64,000 nucleotides of DNA from Pseudomonas quebecensis (lineage in GTDB: Bacteria > Pseudomonadota > Gammaproteobacteria > Pseudomonadales > Pseudomonadaceae): positions 2,418,001 through 2,482,000 of the forward strand of contig NZ_CP112866.1 in the NCBI RefSeq assembly GCF_026410085.1, read 5' to 3'. Shown here piece by piece: positions 24,336 through 34,812 of the stretch (the stretch's first letter is position 1; each line of letters starts with the position of its first letter). Position numbers and translations under genes: made by a program. Under the pieces are notes generated by a model, which was not told the origin of the DNA, did no database searches, and saw only the letters and a program-made list of their open reading frames with translations.

Positions 24336-25262
24336 TCAAATGCCCCAGGCGAAAGGGTCTTGCTCGTCGATCAGCAGCACGCTGTCGGCGGTCATATAGG
24401 CGCGACCGGTGATAAAGGGGATGACGCGCTCGCCCTCCCACTCGTACTGGCCATTGAATTGGCTGCCGGTGATGCTGGCCTGGGTCCACACCTGGCCGGG
24501 CCTGAGTGTTCCATCGGCGGCCAGGCAAGCGAGTTTGGCGCTGGTGCCGGTGCCGCAGGGCGAGCGGTCGTAGGCCTTGCCGGGGCACATCACGAAGTTG
24601 CGACTGTCGGCGTGGGCGTCGTCGGCGAACAGCTCGACATGGTCGATCAATGCGCCGTCGGCACCGTGGATACCCTGGTTTTCCAGGGCCTTGAGCATCG
24701 CCCAGGTGTACTCGGTGAGAGCGTCGACGTTATCCATCTCCAAGGCCTTGCCATGTTCGCTGACCAGGAAAAACCAATTGCCACCCCAGGCGATATCGCC
24801 CTTGACCACGCCGTGGCCCGGCACGTCCACCGGCACCTGTTGGCGAAAGCGATAAGCCGGCACATTGCGCAGGGTCACCGCGCCGTCTTCGTGCAATGTC
24901 GCCGCTACCGGGCCTACCGGCGTGTCGATGGTGTGCACCCCCGGTGCGATACGCCCCAGGTGGTGCAGCGAGTTGACCAGGCCGATGGTGCCGTGGCCGC
25001 ACATGCCCAGGTAGCCGGCGTTGTTGAAGAAGATCACGCCGCAGGTGGCGCCTGGCGTAACCGGCTCGCAATACAGCGCGCCGACCAGTACATCGTTACC
25101 ACGCGGCTCCAGCAGGCAGGCGCGGCGCCATTGGTCATGCTCGCTGCGTAAGCACTCCAGCTGCGCGGCGATACCGGCGCCGGTCAGCGACGGGAAGCCG
25201 CTGAGTACCAGGCGCGTAGGTTCGCCGCCGGTGTGGGAGTCGATCACATGCAATCGTTTCAT
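24336..25262 (-). CDS. lhpA: 4-hydroxyproline 2-epimerase
   Basis: A 308-residue proline-racemase-family enzyme that converts trans-4-hydroxy-L-proline to cis-4-hydroxy-D-proline. Both catalytic cysteines are present: Cys88 in GMCGHGT and the second in [11 protein letters not shown] near residue 236, together with the opening [19 protein letters not shown] upstream supports ATG 25,262 rather than one four codons earlier. Thirteen bases after the permease gene; same operon. Confidence 0.93.
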   Translation of the reverse strand: MKRLHVIDSHTGGEPTRLVLSGFPSLTGAGIAAQLECLRSEHDQWRRACLLEPRGNDVLVGALYCEPVTPGATCGVIFFNNAGYLGMCGHGTIGLVNSLHHLGRIAPGVHTIDTPVGPVAATLHEDGAVTLRNVPAYRFRQQVPVDVPGHGVVKGDIAWGGNWFFLVSEHGKALEMDNVDALTEYTWAMLKALENQGIHGADGALIDHVELFADDAHADSRNFVMCPGKAYDRSPCGTGTSAKLACLAADGTLRPGQVWTQASITGSQFNGQYEWEGERVIPFITGRAYMTADSVLLIDEQDPFAWGI

Positions 25263-25274
25263 CAGTCGCTCCAA

Positions 25275-26900
25275 TCAGTGCGTGGCCGGGGCCATTTCGG
25301 GTCGGCCTTGGTGCTCGTCGATCGTTTCGCTTTCGTCGGCTTCTTGTTCCAGCCGCACCCGGTGCGCCGGCACGCCGGTGGCGGCGCCCCAGTAATAGAT
25401 ACCCAGCGCGCACGCCGCGACCACCAGCGTATCGAGCGGGTGACCGATGGCGCCGATGCCGCCGAAGGTGCCGAGTTTGGAGAGCAGGATCATCACCGCG
25501 TAGAAACCGATCAGCCACGCTGACGAACGCACTTGTTGCGCCAGATTGAGGTGCGCGGTCGGCACCCAGCGCGCGCAGAGCAGGTAGATCGCAAACATCA
25601 GGATTTGCAGGCCGAGCAGCCACGACACGGTGCTCCAGCCCGACCAGTACACGATCAGCGCGGCGATGATGAACGACACCGGGCCGAGCAAAGCCATGCC
25701 CTTGACCCGGAACGGCCGGGCCATTTGCGGTGCGTTGCGGCGCAGTGCGGCGACGGTCACCGGGGCCACGGCGTAGCTGAGGATCAGCGCGGCCGACACC
25801 ACATTGATCAGCGCCTCCCAGGACGGAAACGGCAAGGTCCAGAACACCGACAGGCCAAAGGTCAGCCACAGCGCCGGGCGCGGGATGCCGGATTTTTCAT
25901 CGATACGCGTGAAAATCCTGAAGAACGTGCCGGTCTGCGCCCAGCCATACACCACGCGCGGCGTGGCGTTCATGTAGATATTGCCGCAGCCGCTGGGGGA
26001 GATCACCGCATCGGCCACCACCAGGTACGCCAGCCAACCCACGCCCAAGGCCAGGGCAATGTCGCGATAGGGCAACGCCAGTTGCCGGCTGATCCCGGCC
26101 CAGCCATCGGCAAGCATCTCTGTGGGCACGCCGCCCAGGAATGCGGTTTGCAGCAGCACATAGATGGCGGTCGATAACAGCACCGAAAGGATCAAAGCGA
26201 TCGGGATGGTGCGCTGCGGGTTTTTCACTTCACTGGCCACCGAGATGATCGGCGTGAGGCCCAGGTACGCAAAGATCACCCCGCCGGCCGACACCGCCAT
26301 CTCGATGCCCGACAGGCCGAATGGCGCAAAACCATGCACCTGGAAATTCGCCGGTTTGAAGAAACTGAACAACACGCCGATCACCAGCAGCGGCACGATG
26401 AACTTGAATACGCTCACCAGGTTGTTGGCGATGGCGAAGGTTTTGACGCTGCGGTAGTTGAGCACGAAGAACAGACACAGCAGCGCGAACTGCACCAGCC
26501 AGCCCAGGGTGGTGGGGTTGCTGGAGCCGGCCTGGGTCAGTTCCGGAAACCACGCCGCCGCATATTGACGCGACGCGACCACTTCAATCGCGACCAGACT
26601 GGAAAATGCGATCAGCGTGATAAACCCCATCAGGTAGCCCAGCAGCGGGCCGTGGGAGTACACCGGGTAGCGCACCACGCCGCCGGCGCGGGGCAGGGCG
26701 GCGCCCAGTTCGCAGTAGACGATGCCCAGCAGCAATACGGCGAAACCGCCGATCAACCAGGAAATAATGCCCGCCGGGCCCGCGATCGCGGACACATGGC
26801 TGGCTGCGAACAGCCAGCCCGAACCGAAGATGGCCCCCAACCCGATAAAGGTAAGGTCCATCAGTGAGAGCTGTTTCTTGAACTTGCCTTGGCCTGACAT
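25275..26900 (-). CDS. APC-family amino-acid permease (probable hydroxyproline importer)
   Basis: A 541-residue inner-membrane transporter with about twelve hydrophobic helices. The N-terminal LTFIGLGAIFGSGWLFAASH is the APC-superfamily helix 1 motif (GxxxGSG), and YLGLTPIISVASEVKNPQRT the helix 6 region with the E-x-KNP motif. First gene of the hydroxyproline operon and divergent from its AraC-type regulator, so hydroxyproline or a related imino acid is the likely substrate (inference). The C-terminal tail is acidic and cytoplasmic. Confidence 0.85.
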   Translation of the reverse strand: MSGQGKFKKQLSLMDLTFIGLGAIFGSGWLFAASHVSAIAGPAGIISWLIGGFAVLLLGIVYCELGAALPRAGGVVRYPVYSHGPLLGYLMGFITLIAFSSLVAIEVVASRQYAAAWFPELTQAGSSNPTTLGWLVQFALLCLFFVLNYRSVKTFAIANNLVSVFKFIVPLLVIGVLFSFFKPANFQVHGFAPFGLSGIEMAVSAGGVIFAYLGLTPIISVASEVKNPQRTIPIALILSVLLSTAIYVLLQTAFLGGVPTEMLADGWAGISRQLALPYRDIALALGVGWLAYLVVADAVISPSGCGNIYMNATPRVVYGWAQTGTFFRIFTRIDEKSGIPRPALWLTFGLSVFWTLPFPSWEALINVVSAALILSYAVAPVTVAALRRNAPQMARPFRVKGMALLGPVSFIIAALIVYWSGWSTVSWLLGLQILMFAIYLLCARWVPTAHLNLAQQVRSSAWLIGFYAVMILLSKLGTFGGIGAIGHPLDTLVVAACALGIYYWGAATGVPAHRVRLEQEADESETIDEHQGRPEMAPATH

Positions 26901-27084
26901 AGCGGCGCCTTCTTGTGAGTTATTGGAGAGGCATGCAGGGCTCTACAGTGAACTCACCGGCGCGCCGGGGATTGATGTTTTGCGTCGCCATCGATGACGA
27001 AATCGGCATAATTTGCCTGGCTCGACAGTGCGTCGGGCATCGGGCAATCTGCTACGCGTCCAAGGCGCCGCCGGAGAGATGACC

Positions 27085-27873
27085 ATGCTGCACAGTGCAT
27101 TTGCGAGCCTTTGCCAGGGCGAGGCGGCCAGTCGCCCCGACAGCCTCGAACAATTGGTGAGCGCTGCCGCACAGCTGTTGCCGATGCTCGACGTGATCCC
27201 CAACGCCGCGATCTTTATCAAGGATGTTCAGGCGCGCTATGCCCTGGCCAACCGCACGCTGGTGCAGCGCTGCGGCCTCAGGCAGTTGCGACCGCTGCTG
27301 GGCAAGACCAGCGCCGAAGTGTTCCCCGCGCAGCTGGGGCCGGGGTATACCGAACAGGATCGACGGGTGCTGGAAGACGGTTTGGTGCTGGAAGACCAGC
27401 TGGAGCTGCACCTGTACGGCAGTCGCGAACCGGGCTGGTGCCTGACTCATAAATGGCCGCTGTACAACCGGGCCGGTACGATCATCGGCCTGGCCGGTAT
27501 TTCGGTTGACCTGCAATCGGCCAGCGAAACCCATCCGGCCTACCAGCGCCTGGCCGCCGTCGATGAGCATATCCGCCGCCACTTCAGCCGACGTGTCACC
27601 CTGGGCGAACTGACGCGCATCGCCGGCATCTCCGTGGCCCAGCTGGAGCGCTACTGCAAGCGGGTGTTCAACCTGACGCCGCGCCAGATGATCCAGAAAG
27701 TCCGCCTGGAACACGCACACCGCCTGCTGCACAGCGAGCTGCCCATTACTGAGGTGGCCTTGCAGTGCGGCTATACCGACCACAGCGCGTTCACTCGGCA
27801 GTTCAAGGCGTCCACCGGGTTTACGCCACGCCAGTATCGACAGGCGACGGGGGGAGGGCCCGCGTTGGCGTGA
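27085..27873 (+). CDS. PAS-AraC transcriptional regulator of the hydroxyproline cluster
   Basis: A 262-residue regulator. Residues about 33-150 look like a PAS sensor (NAAIFIKDVQARYALANRTL, LGKTSAEVFPAQLGPGYTEQ, WPLYNRAGTIIGLAGISVDL) and residues about 165-255 are an AraC pair of helix-turn-helix motifs (TLGELTRIAGISVAQLERYC, ITEVALQCGYTDHSAFTRQF). GGAGAG lies nine bases before ATG 27,085; ATG 27,079 is too close to it. Divergent from the operon with a gap of about 180 bp that must carry the promoters. It most likely activates the pathway in response to a hydroxyproline intermediate. Confidence 0.85.
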   Translation: MLHSAFASLCQGEAASRPDSLEQLVSAAAQLLPMLDVIPNAAIFIKDVQARYALANRTLVQRCGLRQLRPLLGKTSAEVFPAQLGPGYTEQDRRVLEDGLVLEDQLELHLYGSREPGWCLTHKWPLYNRAGTIIGLAGISVDLQSASETHPAYQRLAAVDEHIRRHFSRRVTLGELTRIAGISVAQLERYCKRVFNLTPRQMIQKVRLEHAHRLLHSELPITEVALQCGYTDHSAFTRQFKASTGFTPRQYRQATGGGPALA

Positions 27874-27948
27874 TTGCGATGCAACGAATGGCGCCCGTGC
27901 CCCTCATATGCTTACGAGCCACTTTTTACGACGACAGGTATCAAGCTT

Positions 27949-30012
27949 ATGACGGCGGCGGACAACACCCATGTGAACTGGCTGGTAGAACAATCGATGC
28001 TGCACGCGGCGCGTCAGCGCGCCAAGCTCTATTCGGGGCAAGGTCGGTTGTGGCAACAGCCCTATGCACAGACCCGGCCGCGCGATGCCTCAGCCCTCTC
28101 ATCGGTCTGGTTCACCGCATACCCGGCCTCGATCGTCACCCGCGAAGGCGGTACGGTGCTGGAGGCACTGGGGGATGAGAGCCTGTGGCATGCACTGTCG
28201 AAAATCGGTATCCAGGGCATCCACAATGGCCCGCTGAAAAAATCCGGAGGCCTGAACGGTACGCAGCACACGCCGACCATCGACGGCAACTTCGACCGCA
28301 TCAGTTTCGAGATCGACCCGCAATTGGGCACCGAGGCGCAGTTGCAGGCGCTGACGCGCATGGCCGCGGCGCATAACGCGGTGATCATCGATGACGTCAT
28401 CCCGTCCCACACCGGTAAGGGCGCGGACTTTCGCCTGGCCGAGATGGCTTACGAAGACTACCCCGGCCTCTACCACATGGTGGAAATCCGCGAAGAAGAC
28501 TGGCCGCTGCTGCCCGAGGTGGCGGCGGGGCGTGATGCGCAGAACCTCAGCCCGTTGCAGGTGGATGCCCTGCGCGACAAGCACTACATCGTCGGCCAGT
28601 TACAACGGGTGATCTTCTTTGAGCCCGGCGTCAAGGAAACCGACTGGAGCGCCACGCCGGTGGTGGTGGGCGTCGACGGCAAGCCACGCCGCTGGGTGTA
28701 CCTGCATTACTTCAAGGAAGGCCAACCGTCGCTCAACTGGCTGGACCCATCGTTTGCCGCGCAGCAGATGATCATCGGCGATGCGTTGCACGCTATCGAC
28801 GTGATGGGCGCCAAGATCCTGCGCCTGGACGCCAACGGTTTTCTCGGTGTGGAGCGCAAGCTTGAGGGCGGCGCGTGGTCCGAGAGCCACCCGCTGTCGA
28901 TTACCGGTAACCAGCTGATCGGCGGCGCGATTCGCAAGGCCGGCGGCTTCAGCTTCCAGGAGCTGAACCTCACCGTGGATGACATCGCTTCCATGTCCCA
29001 CGGCGGCGCCGACCTGTCCTATGACTTCATCACTCGGCCGGCTTACCAGCACGCGCTGTTGATGGGCGATGCCGAATTCCTGCGCCTGATGCTGCGGGAA
29101 ATGCACCGCCAGGGCATCGACCCCGGTTCGTTGATCCACGCGTTGCAGAACCACGATGAATTGACCCTGGAGCTGGTGCACTTCTGGACCCTGCATGCCC
29201 ACGACAGCTTCCTCTACCAGGGCCAGACCTTCCCCGGCAACATTCTGCGCGAGCACATCCGTGAGCAGATGTACGAGCGCCTGACCGGCGAGCACGCGCC
29301 CTACAACCTCAAGTTCGTCACCAACGGCGTGTCCTGCACCACCGTCAGTATCATCACGGCGGCACTGGGCATTCGTGACCTGGAGGCCATCACGGCGGCG
29401 GATATTCAGCAGATCCAGCAGATCCACCTGTTGCTGGTGATGTACAACGCGATGCAGCCTGGGGTGTTTGCGTTGTCCGGCTGGGATCTGGTGGGCGCGC
29501 TGCCGCTGGCGGCCGATGAGGTTGCGCACCTGATGCAGGACGGCGATACCCGCTGGATTCATCGCGGCGCTTACGATCTGGTGGAATTGAACCCGGACGC
29601 GCAACTGTCCGCAGGCCAGATGCCGCGTTCGAGAAGCTTGTATGGCAGCCTGAACCACCAGTTGCAGGACCCGCAATCGTTCGCCTCGCAACTGCAGAAA
29701 ATCCTCGCGGTGCGCCGCGCCTATGACATTGCCGCCAGCCGCCAGATCCTGGTGCCGGACGTAGAATACCCTGGCCTCTTGATCATGGTCCACGAACTGC
29801 CTGCCGGTAAGGGCACGCAGATCACCGCGCTGAACTTCGGCGCCACGCCCATCACCGAAACCCTGCACCTGCCCAACATCGCACCCGGCCCGGTGGTGGA
29901 CATCATCAATGAACGGGTCGAAGGCGATCTGACCGAGGACGGCGCGTTTACCATCACCCTGGATGCTTACGAGGGCCTGGCGCTCCGGGTGGTCAGCAGC
30001 ACGCCGATGTAG
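27949..30012 (+). CDS. treS: GH13 trehalose synthase-like (maltose glucosyltransferase)
   Basis: A 687-residue GH13 enzyme. Motifs in order: [26 protein letters not shown] (catalytic Asp), [12 protein letters not shown] (acid/base Glu) and [13 protein letters not shown] (HDE). The length and these variants resemble the shorter Pseudomonas TreS-type proteins that interconvert maltose and trehalose. No glgE, glgB or maltokinase gene is adjacent, so it stands alone. The start at 27,949 ([12 protein letters not shown]) fits; the 75 bases upstream hold an open frame without a ribosome-binding site. A different GH13 specificity cannot be excluded. Confidence 0.75.
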   Translation: MTAADNTHVNWLVEQSMLHAARQRAKLYSGQGRLWQQPYAQTRPRDASALSSVWFTAYPASIVTREGGTVLEALGDESLWHALSKIGIQGIHNGPLKKSGGLNGTQHTPTIDGNFDRISFEIDPQLGTEAQLQALTRMAAAHNAVIIDDVIPSHTGKGADFRLAEMAYEDYPGLYHMVEIREEDWPLLPEVAAGRDAQNLSPLQVDALRDKHYIVGQLQRVIFFEPGVKETDWSATPVVVGVDGKPRRWVYLHYFKEGQPSLNWLDPSFAAQQMIIGDALHAIDVMGAKILRLDANGFLGVERKLEGGAWSESHPLSITGNQLIGGAIRKAGGFSFQELNLTVDDIASMSHGGADLSYDFITRPAYQHALLMGDAEFLRLMLREMHRQGIDPGSLIHALQNHDELTLELVHFWTLHAHDSFLYQGQTFPGNILREHIREQMYERLTGEHAPYNLKFVTNGVSCTTVSIITAALGIRDLEAITAADIQQIQQIHLLLVMYNAMQPGVFALSGWDLVGALPLAADEVAHLMQDGDTRWIHRGAYDLVELNPDAQLSAGQMPRSRSLYGSLNHQLQDPQSFASQLQKILAVRRAYDIAASRQILVPDVEYPGLLIMVHELPAGKGTQITALNFGATPITETLHLPNIAPGPVVDIINERVEGDLTEDGAFTITLDAYEGLALRVVSSTPM

Positions 30013-30038
30013 GGGAGAGGGGCGGTGCGACGATTCGA

Positions 30039-30186
30039 CTTGCCCCCGATAGCAGTGGGTCAGTCAGCCTATTTGCCACTGACACACCGTCATCGGGGGC
30101 AAGCCCCCTCCCACTGTTGATAGTCATCGCCTGGGCTGGATCATCTGAGCCCTTAACTGAATGGCATTAGGGCAAGCCCCTCCCAC
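30039..30186. repeat. REP/REPIN elements of Pseudomonas fluorescens type
   Basis: CTTGCCCCCGAT (30,039-30,050) and ATCGGGGGCAAG (30,092-30,103) form a perfect 12-bp inverted pair, the second continuing as CCCCCTCCCAC: two REP units head-to-head, i.e. a REPIN. A third single unit, GGGCAAGCCCCTCCCACA, lies at 30,170-30,186. These are typical intergenic repeats of the fluorescens group. Confidence 0.85.
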
Positions 30187-30201
30187 ATTCCCGCTCACCA
30201 C

Positions 30202-30241
30202 AAAAAATGCCCAATAGGCCCGCAGGCGCCGGGCCGTTGGG
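30202..30241 (-). terminator. Terminator of the chemoreceptor gene
   Basis: On the minus strand CCAACGGCCCG pairs with CGGGCCTATTGG around a seven-base loop and is followed by CATTTTTTG. It lies 16 bp after the chemoreceptor stop. Confidence 0.75.
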
Positions 30242-30256
30242 ATCTTCCTGACGGCA

Positions 30257-31876
30257 TCAGACCACGAAGCGATTGACCAACTGATTCAGGTTCGCCGCCA
30301 GCTTCGACATTTCGCCGCAAGCGCTGGCGGTCTGGCTGGCGCCGGCGGCGCTTTGGGTCGCGAGCTCGCGGATGCTCACCAGGTTACGGTCCACCTCACG
30401 CGCCACATGGGACTGTTCTTCCGAGGCGGTGGCGATCAACATGTTGCGTTCGTTGATCTGGATGATTGCCGCCGCAATCTGGTCCAGCGAGCTGCTGGCT
30501 TCCTGGGCCACGCCGAGGGATTCGGTGGCCAGTTCCTTGCTGGTGCCCATGGCCTTGACCGCGTCGTCGGATTCGTTCTGGATCGCCGCGATCATCTGCT
30601 CGATCTCCTGAGTCGACACCTGGGTACGGTGCGCCAGCGCGCGGACTTCATCGGCAACCACGGCAAAACCGCGGCCTTGCTCACCGGCTCGTGCAGCCTC
30701 GATGGCGGCGTTAAGGGCCAGCAGGTTGGTCTGCTCGGCAATTGCGCGGATCACTTCCACCACTTTGCTGATGCCTTGGGCGCGGTTCGACAGGCCCTGA
30801 ATCTGCTCGCTGGTGTTGTCCACGTTGCCGGAGAGTTTCTCGATGGAGCGCAGCGTCTGCGTGACGCGCTGCAGGCCGACTTCGGTAAAGCCCTGGCTGC
30901 GCTTGGATTCCTGGGCGGCGGATTCGGCGTTGCGCGCCACTTCATCCACCGCCGCGCTCATTTCGGTGACCGCCGTGGCGGCCTGGTTCACTTCATCGTT
31001 CTGCGACACCAGGCCGCGACTGGACTGTTCGGTGACGGCGGTCATCTCTTCGGAAGCCGAGGCCAACTGAGCGGACGAATCGGAAATCTGCAGGATGGTG
31101 TTGCGCAGGTTGGTCTGCATCTGCGACAACGCTTTCAACAGCCGGCCCGCTTCGTCCGTACCGTGCACGCTGACCTCCTTGGACAGGTCGCTGTTGGCGA
31201 TACGCTCGGCCACCGACAGCGCATCGCCAATGGGCGAGGTGATGCTGCGGGTCAGCAGGAACGCGAGGCCGGCGGTCATCGCCATCACCAGCACGATCAG
31301 CGCAATCACCAGCCAGGTGCCGGTGGTGAAGGTGTCCGTGGCGGCTTGCCCGGCTTTCGCTGCACCCTCGTTGTTGTAGTCGGTGAGGGCCTTGATCTCG
31401 CCTTCCATGGCGTTGGTCAGTGGGCGAATACCATTGGCGACCAATTGGACGATGGCGCCCGTGTCACCTTGCTTGAGCAACGGTTCAAGGGCGTCCAGCT
31501 GTTTGGAGTAAGCGTCAGCCGAGGCCTTGGCGGTTTGAAAGAGCGTCCGTTCCTGATCGCCGGAAATAAGCGGTTCATAGCCGGAGAACGCATCGGCGAA
31601 GGCCTTACGGTAGCCGGGGAAGTCAGCCACGGTTTTCTGGATTGTCTGAGGGTCGGCCACGGCTCGCTGGGTTTCCAGACGCAGGCGCAGCACTGTGGCG
31701 TTCATCATCGCGGTTTGCCGGATGCTCGCCATCCAATTGAGCTCCACATCCTTCTCTGCGTCGCGCAACTTGCCCATCTGCAGAATGGCGATCACGCCAA
31801 GTACCAGGACCAGGACGATGATCGCGGAAAAAAACAGCGCGGCACGGGGAGCGAGATTCAGGTTTCTCAGGCGCAT
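30257..31876 (-). CDS. Methyl-accepting chemotaxis protein
   Basis: A 539-residue chemoreceptor with two membrane helices (about residues 13-33 and 190-212), a periplasmic four-helix-bundle sensor of about 155 residues between them, a HAMP domain ([20 protein letters not shown]) and the cytoplasmic signalling domain with the hairpin tip [24 protein letters not shown] ([40 protein letters not shown]). The ligand cannot be told. Single gene with its own terminator. Confidence 0.95.
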   Translation of the reverse strand: MRLRNLNLAPRAALFFSAIIVLVLVLGVIAILQMGKLRDAEKDVELNWMASIRQTAMMNATVLRLRLETQRAVADPQTIQKTVADFPGYRKAFADAFSGYEPLISGDQERTLFQTAKASADAYSKQLDALEPLLKQGDTGAIVQLVANGIRPLTNAMEGEIKALTDYNNEGAAKAGQAATDTFTTGTWLVIALIVLVMAMTAGLAFLLTRSITSPIGDALSVAERIANSDLSKEVSVHGTDEAGRLLKALSQMQTNLRNTILQISDSSAQLASASEEMTAVTEQSSRGLVSQNDEVNQAATAVTEMSAAVDEVARNAESAAQESKRSQGFTEVGLQRVTQTLRSIEKLSGNVDNTSEQIQGLSNRAQGISKVVEVIRAIAEQTNLLALNAAIEAARAGEQGRGFAVVADEVRALAHRTQVSTQEIEQMIAAIQNESDDAVKAMGTSKELATESLGVAQEASSSLDQIAAAIIQINERNMLIATASEEQSHVAREVDRNLVSIRELATQSAAGASQTASACGEMSKLAANLNQLVNRFVV

Positions 31877-32090
31877 GGGGCGTACTCATAGGGATGGAAA
31901 GCAGGCAGGTCATAAACCGTATCGGCCACGCGATACAAAGTTGAAGGCAAGGAGACGATCGGTAGAAGGGGGAGTGTAGTCGGGAAATCGAGCGATCAAC
32001 CCACCACCGGCGCGCGATCCCAGGTGGCGGGTGCAGGTATCGCCGTCACGTTCTATGATGGCGTCAGCCGCCGCACCAGGACACGGCACC

Positions 32091-32202
32091 ATGAACCACA
32101 TTGAGCATTTCACACGCTTGGCGACGTACAACCAGTGGAACCTTGCTGGCCCAGGCCGGGCAGGATGTCGGCGACACCGATCTGTTGGCACTGATCGACT
32201 GA
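32091..32202 (+). pseudogene. DinB-family gene collapsed by internal deletion
   Basis: The frame starts MNHIEHFTRLATYNQW, the usual N-terminus of Pseudomonas DinB/YfiT-like proteins, and 50 bases later, in another frame, ends TLLAQAGQDVGDTDLLALID-stop, the usual C-terminus of the same family (the part after the HHRGQ motif). About 130 middle codons including the metal-binding histidines are missing, and the two ends are out of frame. The join is near 32,142-32,144 (CAGTGGAA-CCTTGCTG). An untranslated relic. The surrounding 31,877-32,345 stretch holds no other gene. Confidence 0.75.
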
Positions 32203-32345
32203 ACCCAGTGCGCAAATAGACCCGCCTCTCCATCGTTTCTCCATAAAACCTCCCATGAAAGCGCATGCTCGTGGTGCACAGTAGCCTTCGTCGCCCTTGC
32301 TAATTAGCCATACTGCGACGACCGAACAGCACCCCCGAGCCGACC

Positions 32346-33092
32346 ATGACTGAAGCACACCTGATTTCGACGCCACCTGGGTTCGCCGATAAACCCCAGG
32401 CCCTGATATTGATCGCCGAAGACGAACCCGAAATCGCCGATATCCTGACGGCCTACCTCAAGCGCAGCGGCTTTCAGACCGTGCATGCGCTGGATGGGCG
32501 GCGTGCGCTTGAACTGCATCAATCCCTCAAGCCCGACCTGGTGCTGCTGGACGTGCTGATGCCGAAACTCGATGGCTGGATGGTACTGGCCGAGATCCGT
32601 CACCGTGGCAATACCCCGGTGATCATGCTGACCGCCCAGGACCAGGACATGGACAAGCTGATGGGGCTGCGCATCGGTGCCGACGACTACATCGTCAAAC
32701 CATTCAACCCGGCCGAAGTGGTCGCCAGGACCCAGGCGGTCCTGCGCCGTTCCCGCGACCAGGGCTACGGCAGCGGGCAAAGCGTACTGCGCGTGGATGC
32801 CTTTGAAATCGATGTCGACAGCCATGAGGTCAGCGTGCGGATCGGCACCCAAAATCACGCGCTGAGCCTGACAGCGACAGAATTCCGGTTGCTGGCGCAG
32901 TTGGCCAAAGCGCCCAGGCGCGTGTTCAGTCGTGCCGAGTTGCTCGCTTCGTGTTCGCCCGAGAGCGATAGTCTGGAACGTACGGTCGACAGCCATATCA
33001 GCAAACTGCGGCGCAAAATCGAAGACCTGGGCCTGCAAGGCGTTCCGGCGAGCATTCGTGGTGTGGGTTACCGCTTCGGGAGCCATGCATGA
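32346..33092 (+). CDS. OmpR-family response regulator
   Basis: A 248-residue regulator: receiver domain (residues about 20-135: LILIAEDEPEIADILTAYLK, phosphorylatable Asp in DLVLLDVLMP, switch Lys in DDYIVKPF) and a winged-helix domain (about 150-245: LTATEFRLLAQLAK, SLERTVDSHISKLRRKIED, IRGVGYRF). The sequence style is closest to BaeR/AdeR/SmeR regulators of efflux pumps. The histidine kinase gene follows with a 4-bp overlap. No pump gene is adjacent, so the targets are elsewhere. Confidence 0.9.
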   Translation: MTEAHLISTPPGFADKPQALILIAEDEPEIADILTAYLKRSGFQTVHALDGRRALELHQSLKPDLVLLDVLMPKLDGWMVLAEIRHRGNTPVIMLTAQDQDMDKLMGLRIGADDYIVKPFNPAEVVARTQAVLRRSRDQGYGSGQSVLRVDAFEIDVDSHEVSVRIGTQNHALSLTATEFRLLAQLAKAPRRVFSRAELLASCSPESDSLERTVDSHISKLRRKIEDLGLQGVPASIRGVGYRFGSHA

Positions 33093-34165
33093 GAATCGCC
33101 AACAGCTTGAGCCGGCAGATCATTCTGTCGATGTCCGCCGTGGTGCTCTGTGTGATTGCCCTGGCGGTCGTCGGCTCCTATGTGTTTTACGCGCTGCTGT
33201 GGACGTTCTGGCCACCCACCGACATTGATGTGGATGAGTGGCTGCCCACTGGCGTGGAATGGGCCTGGATGGCATTGATCACGGCGATTGGCCTGGCCGT
33301 GGGTGCGGTGGTAGCGATCAAATTGTCCCGGCGCATTCTGATGCCCCTGAACTCGGTGGCGGCCAGCCTTCGCCGCCTCGCCGATGGCGACCTGGACGCC
33401 CGCGCGACGGCGTCCGACCGCTCATTGGCCGAGGCCACCTTGCTGGTGGATGACTTCAACAGCATGGCCGCACGGCTCAAGCGCATGGCGCAGGAACAGT
33501 CGTTCTGGAACGCCGCGATTGCCCATGAACTGCGCACCCCGTTGACCATCCTGCGTGGCCGTCTGCAAGGGTTGGCCGAAGGTGTCTTCCCCCCGGACCA
33601 AGCGCAGTTCTACAGCCTGCTCGGCCAAGTGGAAGGCTTGACGCGGCTGATCGAAGACCTGCGGGTCGTAGGCCTGGCCGACAACGGCTACCTCGACGTG
33701 CAGATCCAACGGGCCGACCTGGCCGATGAGATCGAAGCAGACGCTCGCCTGTTCGAACCGGGCCTGCAAGCCTGCGGATTCACCCTGCACATGGAGTTGC
33801 TCAGGCAACCGGTGCACTGCGACCCGGCCCGTATTCGCCAGGCGTTGCTGGCCATGCTCGACAACCTCAAGCGGCATGCGAACCCGGGCATCGTCACGGT
33901 GCGCCTGAGCAGTCAGGACGGCATCAATACCTTGAGCGTCGCGGATGAGGGCCCAGGCATTGATGAAACATTCGCCGCGCATATCTTTGAGCCGTTCCAG
34001 CGCGGGGAAAGTTCACGCTCCCGTGCCCAGGGCGGCAGCGGCCTGGGGCTGGCTGTGGTGCGCGCGATTGCCCTGGCCCATGAAGGCCGCGTGACCTGCC
34101 GCAACCTGACGCAGGGCGGCAGCCTGTTCGAACTGACGTGGCCAGAGCAACTGGTCGCTATCTGA
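33089..34165 (+). CDS. Sensor histidine kinase (BaeS/AdeS-like)
   Basis: A 358-residue membrane kinase with helices at about residues 10-35 and 55-75 around a very short periplasmic loop (about 20 residues), a HAMP domain (PLNSVAASLRRLADGDLDAR), the phospho-acceptor segment IAHELRTPLTILRG and ATP-binding motifs (DEGPGIDE, GGSGLGLAVVRAIALAHEGR). The short loop suggests sensing within the membrane. It overlaps the response regulator gene (ATGA). Confidence 0.9.
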   Translation: MRIANSLSRQIILSMSAVVLCVIALAVVGSYVFYALLWTFWPPTDIDVDEWLPTGVEWAWMALITAIGLAVGAVVAIKLSRRILMPLNSVAASLRRLADGDLDARATASDRSLAEATLLVDDFNSMAARLKRMAQEQSFWNAAIAHELRTPLTILRGRLQGLAEGVFPPDQAQFYSLLGQVEGLTRLIEDLRVVGLADNGYLDVQIQRADLADEIEADARLFEPGLQACGFTLHMELLRQPVHCDPARIRQALLAMLDNLKRHANPGIVTVRLSSQDGINTLSVADEGPGIDETFAAHIFEPFQRGESSRSRAQGGSGLGLAVVRAIALAHEGRVTCRNLTQGGSLFELTWPEQLVAI

Positions 34166-34189
34166 AACCCAACCGCTTCAGGTGCAGGC

Positions 34190-34399
34190 ATGCGCTTCTC
34201 CGTTTTCGGATTCAAGGGCGTTCAACGCTATCGCCACTTCGCCTTGCTGGACACACAAGGGCGCTGTATCGCTTTGAAGAGCTGCGAAGGGATGCCGCGC
34301 AATGGCGATTGGGTGCAAGTCAACGCCATCAATCCGGCCTGGCTGAACCGTGCGCTGCCTGCGCGGGCGCTGGCCGAGCCCGCGACATCACCTTTGTAA
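34190..34399 (+). CDS. Small conserved-looking hypothetical protein
   Basis: A 69-residue protein (MRFSVFGFKGVQRYRHFALL, SCEGMPRNGDWVQVNAINPA) starting 24 bp after the kinase gene with AGGTGCAGG upstream. It reads as a small beta-rich domain. I recall similar short proteins in Pseudomonas but no function. Confidence 0.55.
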   Translation: MRFSVFGFKGVQRYRHFALLDTQGRCIALKSCEGMPRNGDWVQVNAINPAWLNRALPARALAEPATSPL

Positions 34400-34419
34400 G
34401 TCACGTACGGACTGCACGC

Positions 34420-34812
34420 ATGTCTACCTCTATTCGCCACCGCAACGCGCTCGACCTGACGCAGTTGGAAGACTCCATAAAGCGCTGCAGCGCCAAACTC
34501 AGGAAGCTGCAGCGCTTCTGGATTCCCCTGCAAAAACACGCACCGCGCCTGGTGTTGTCGCTGTGGATCATCGGGGTTGTGGCTTCGCTGTTTACCCAGT
34601 GCTACTACCACTGGCTGTTCATGGCGCCGGCCATTTGCGTGTTGATCGTCCTGGAGATGGTGATCGAAGAAGTGCAGACCGACCTGTTATTGATGACCGC
34701 CGAGACGCGCTACTTGATTGACCTCGCGCGCGGCCTGTATGCCGGCCAAGCTGCCGGCGCGCCAGCCACGGCGAAAACTCATAGGCCCCGGGCGGCGAGT
34801 ATCGCCAGATAG
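34420..34812 (+). CDS. Small membrane protein, unknown function
   Basis: A 130-residue protein: charged helical N-terminus (LEDSIKRCSAKLRKLQRF), two hydrophobic helices (LVLSLWIIGVVASLFTQCYY, WLFMAPAICVLIVLEMVI) and a basic tail. Start at ATG 34,420; a longer frame overlapping the upstream genes is rejected. Its 3' end overlaps the convergent LysE-type gene by 34 bp. Confidence 0.55.
   Translation: MSTSIRHRNALDLTQLEDSIKRCSAKLRKLQRFWIPLQKHAPRLVLSLWIIGVVASLFTQCYYHWLFMAPAICVLIVLEMVIEEVQTDLLLMTAETRYLIDLARGLYAGQAAGAPATAKTHRPRAASIAR

Noticed and set aside
30353..31891. 512-codon frame opposite the chemoreceptor
   Set aside because: Typical open shadow of a GC-rich gene; composition and start context do not support translation.
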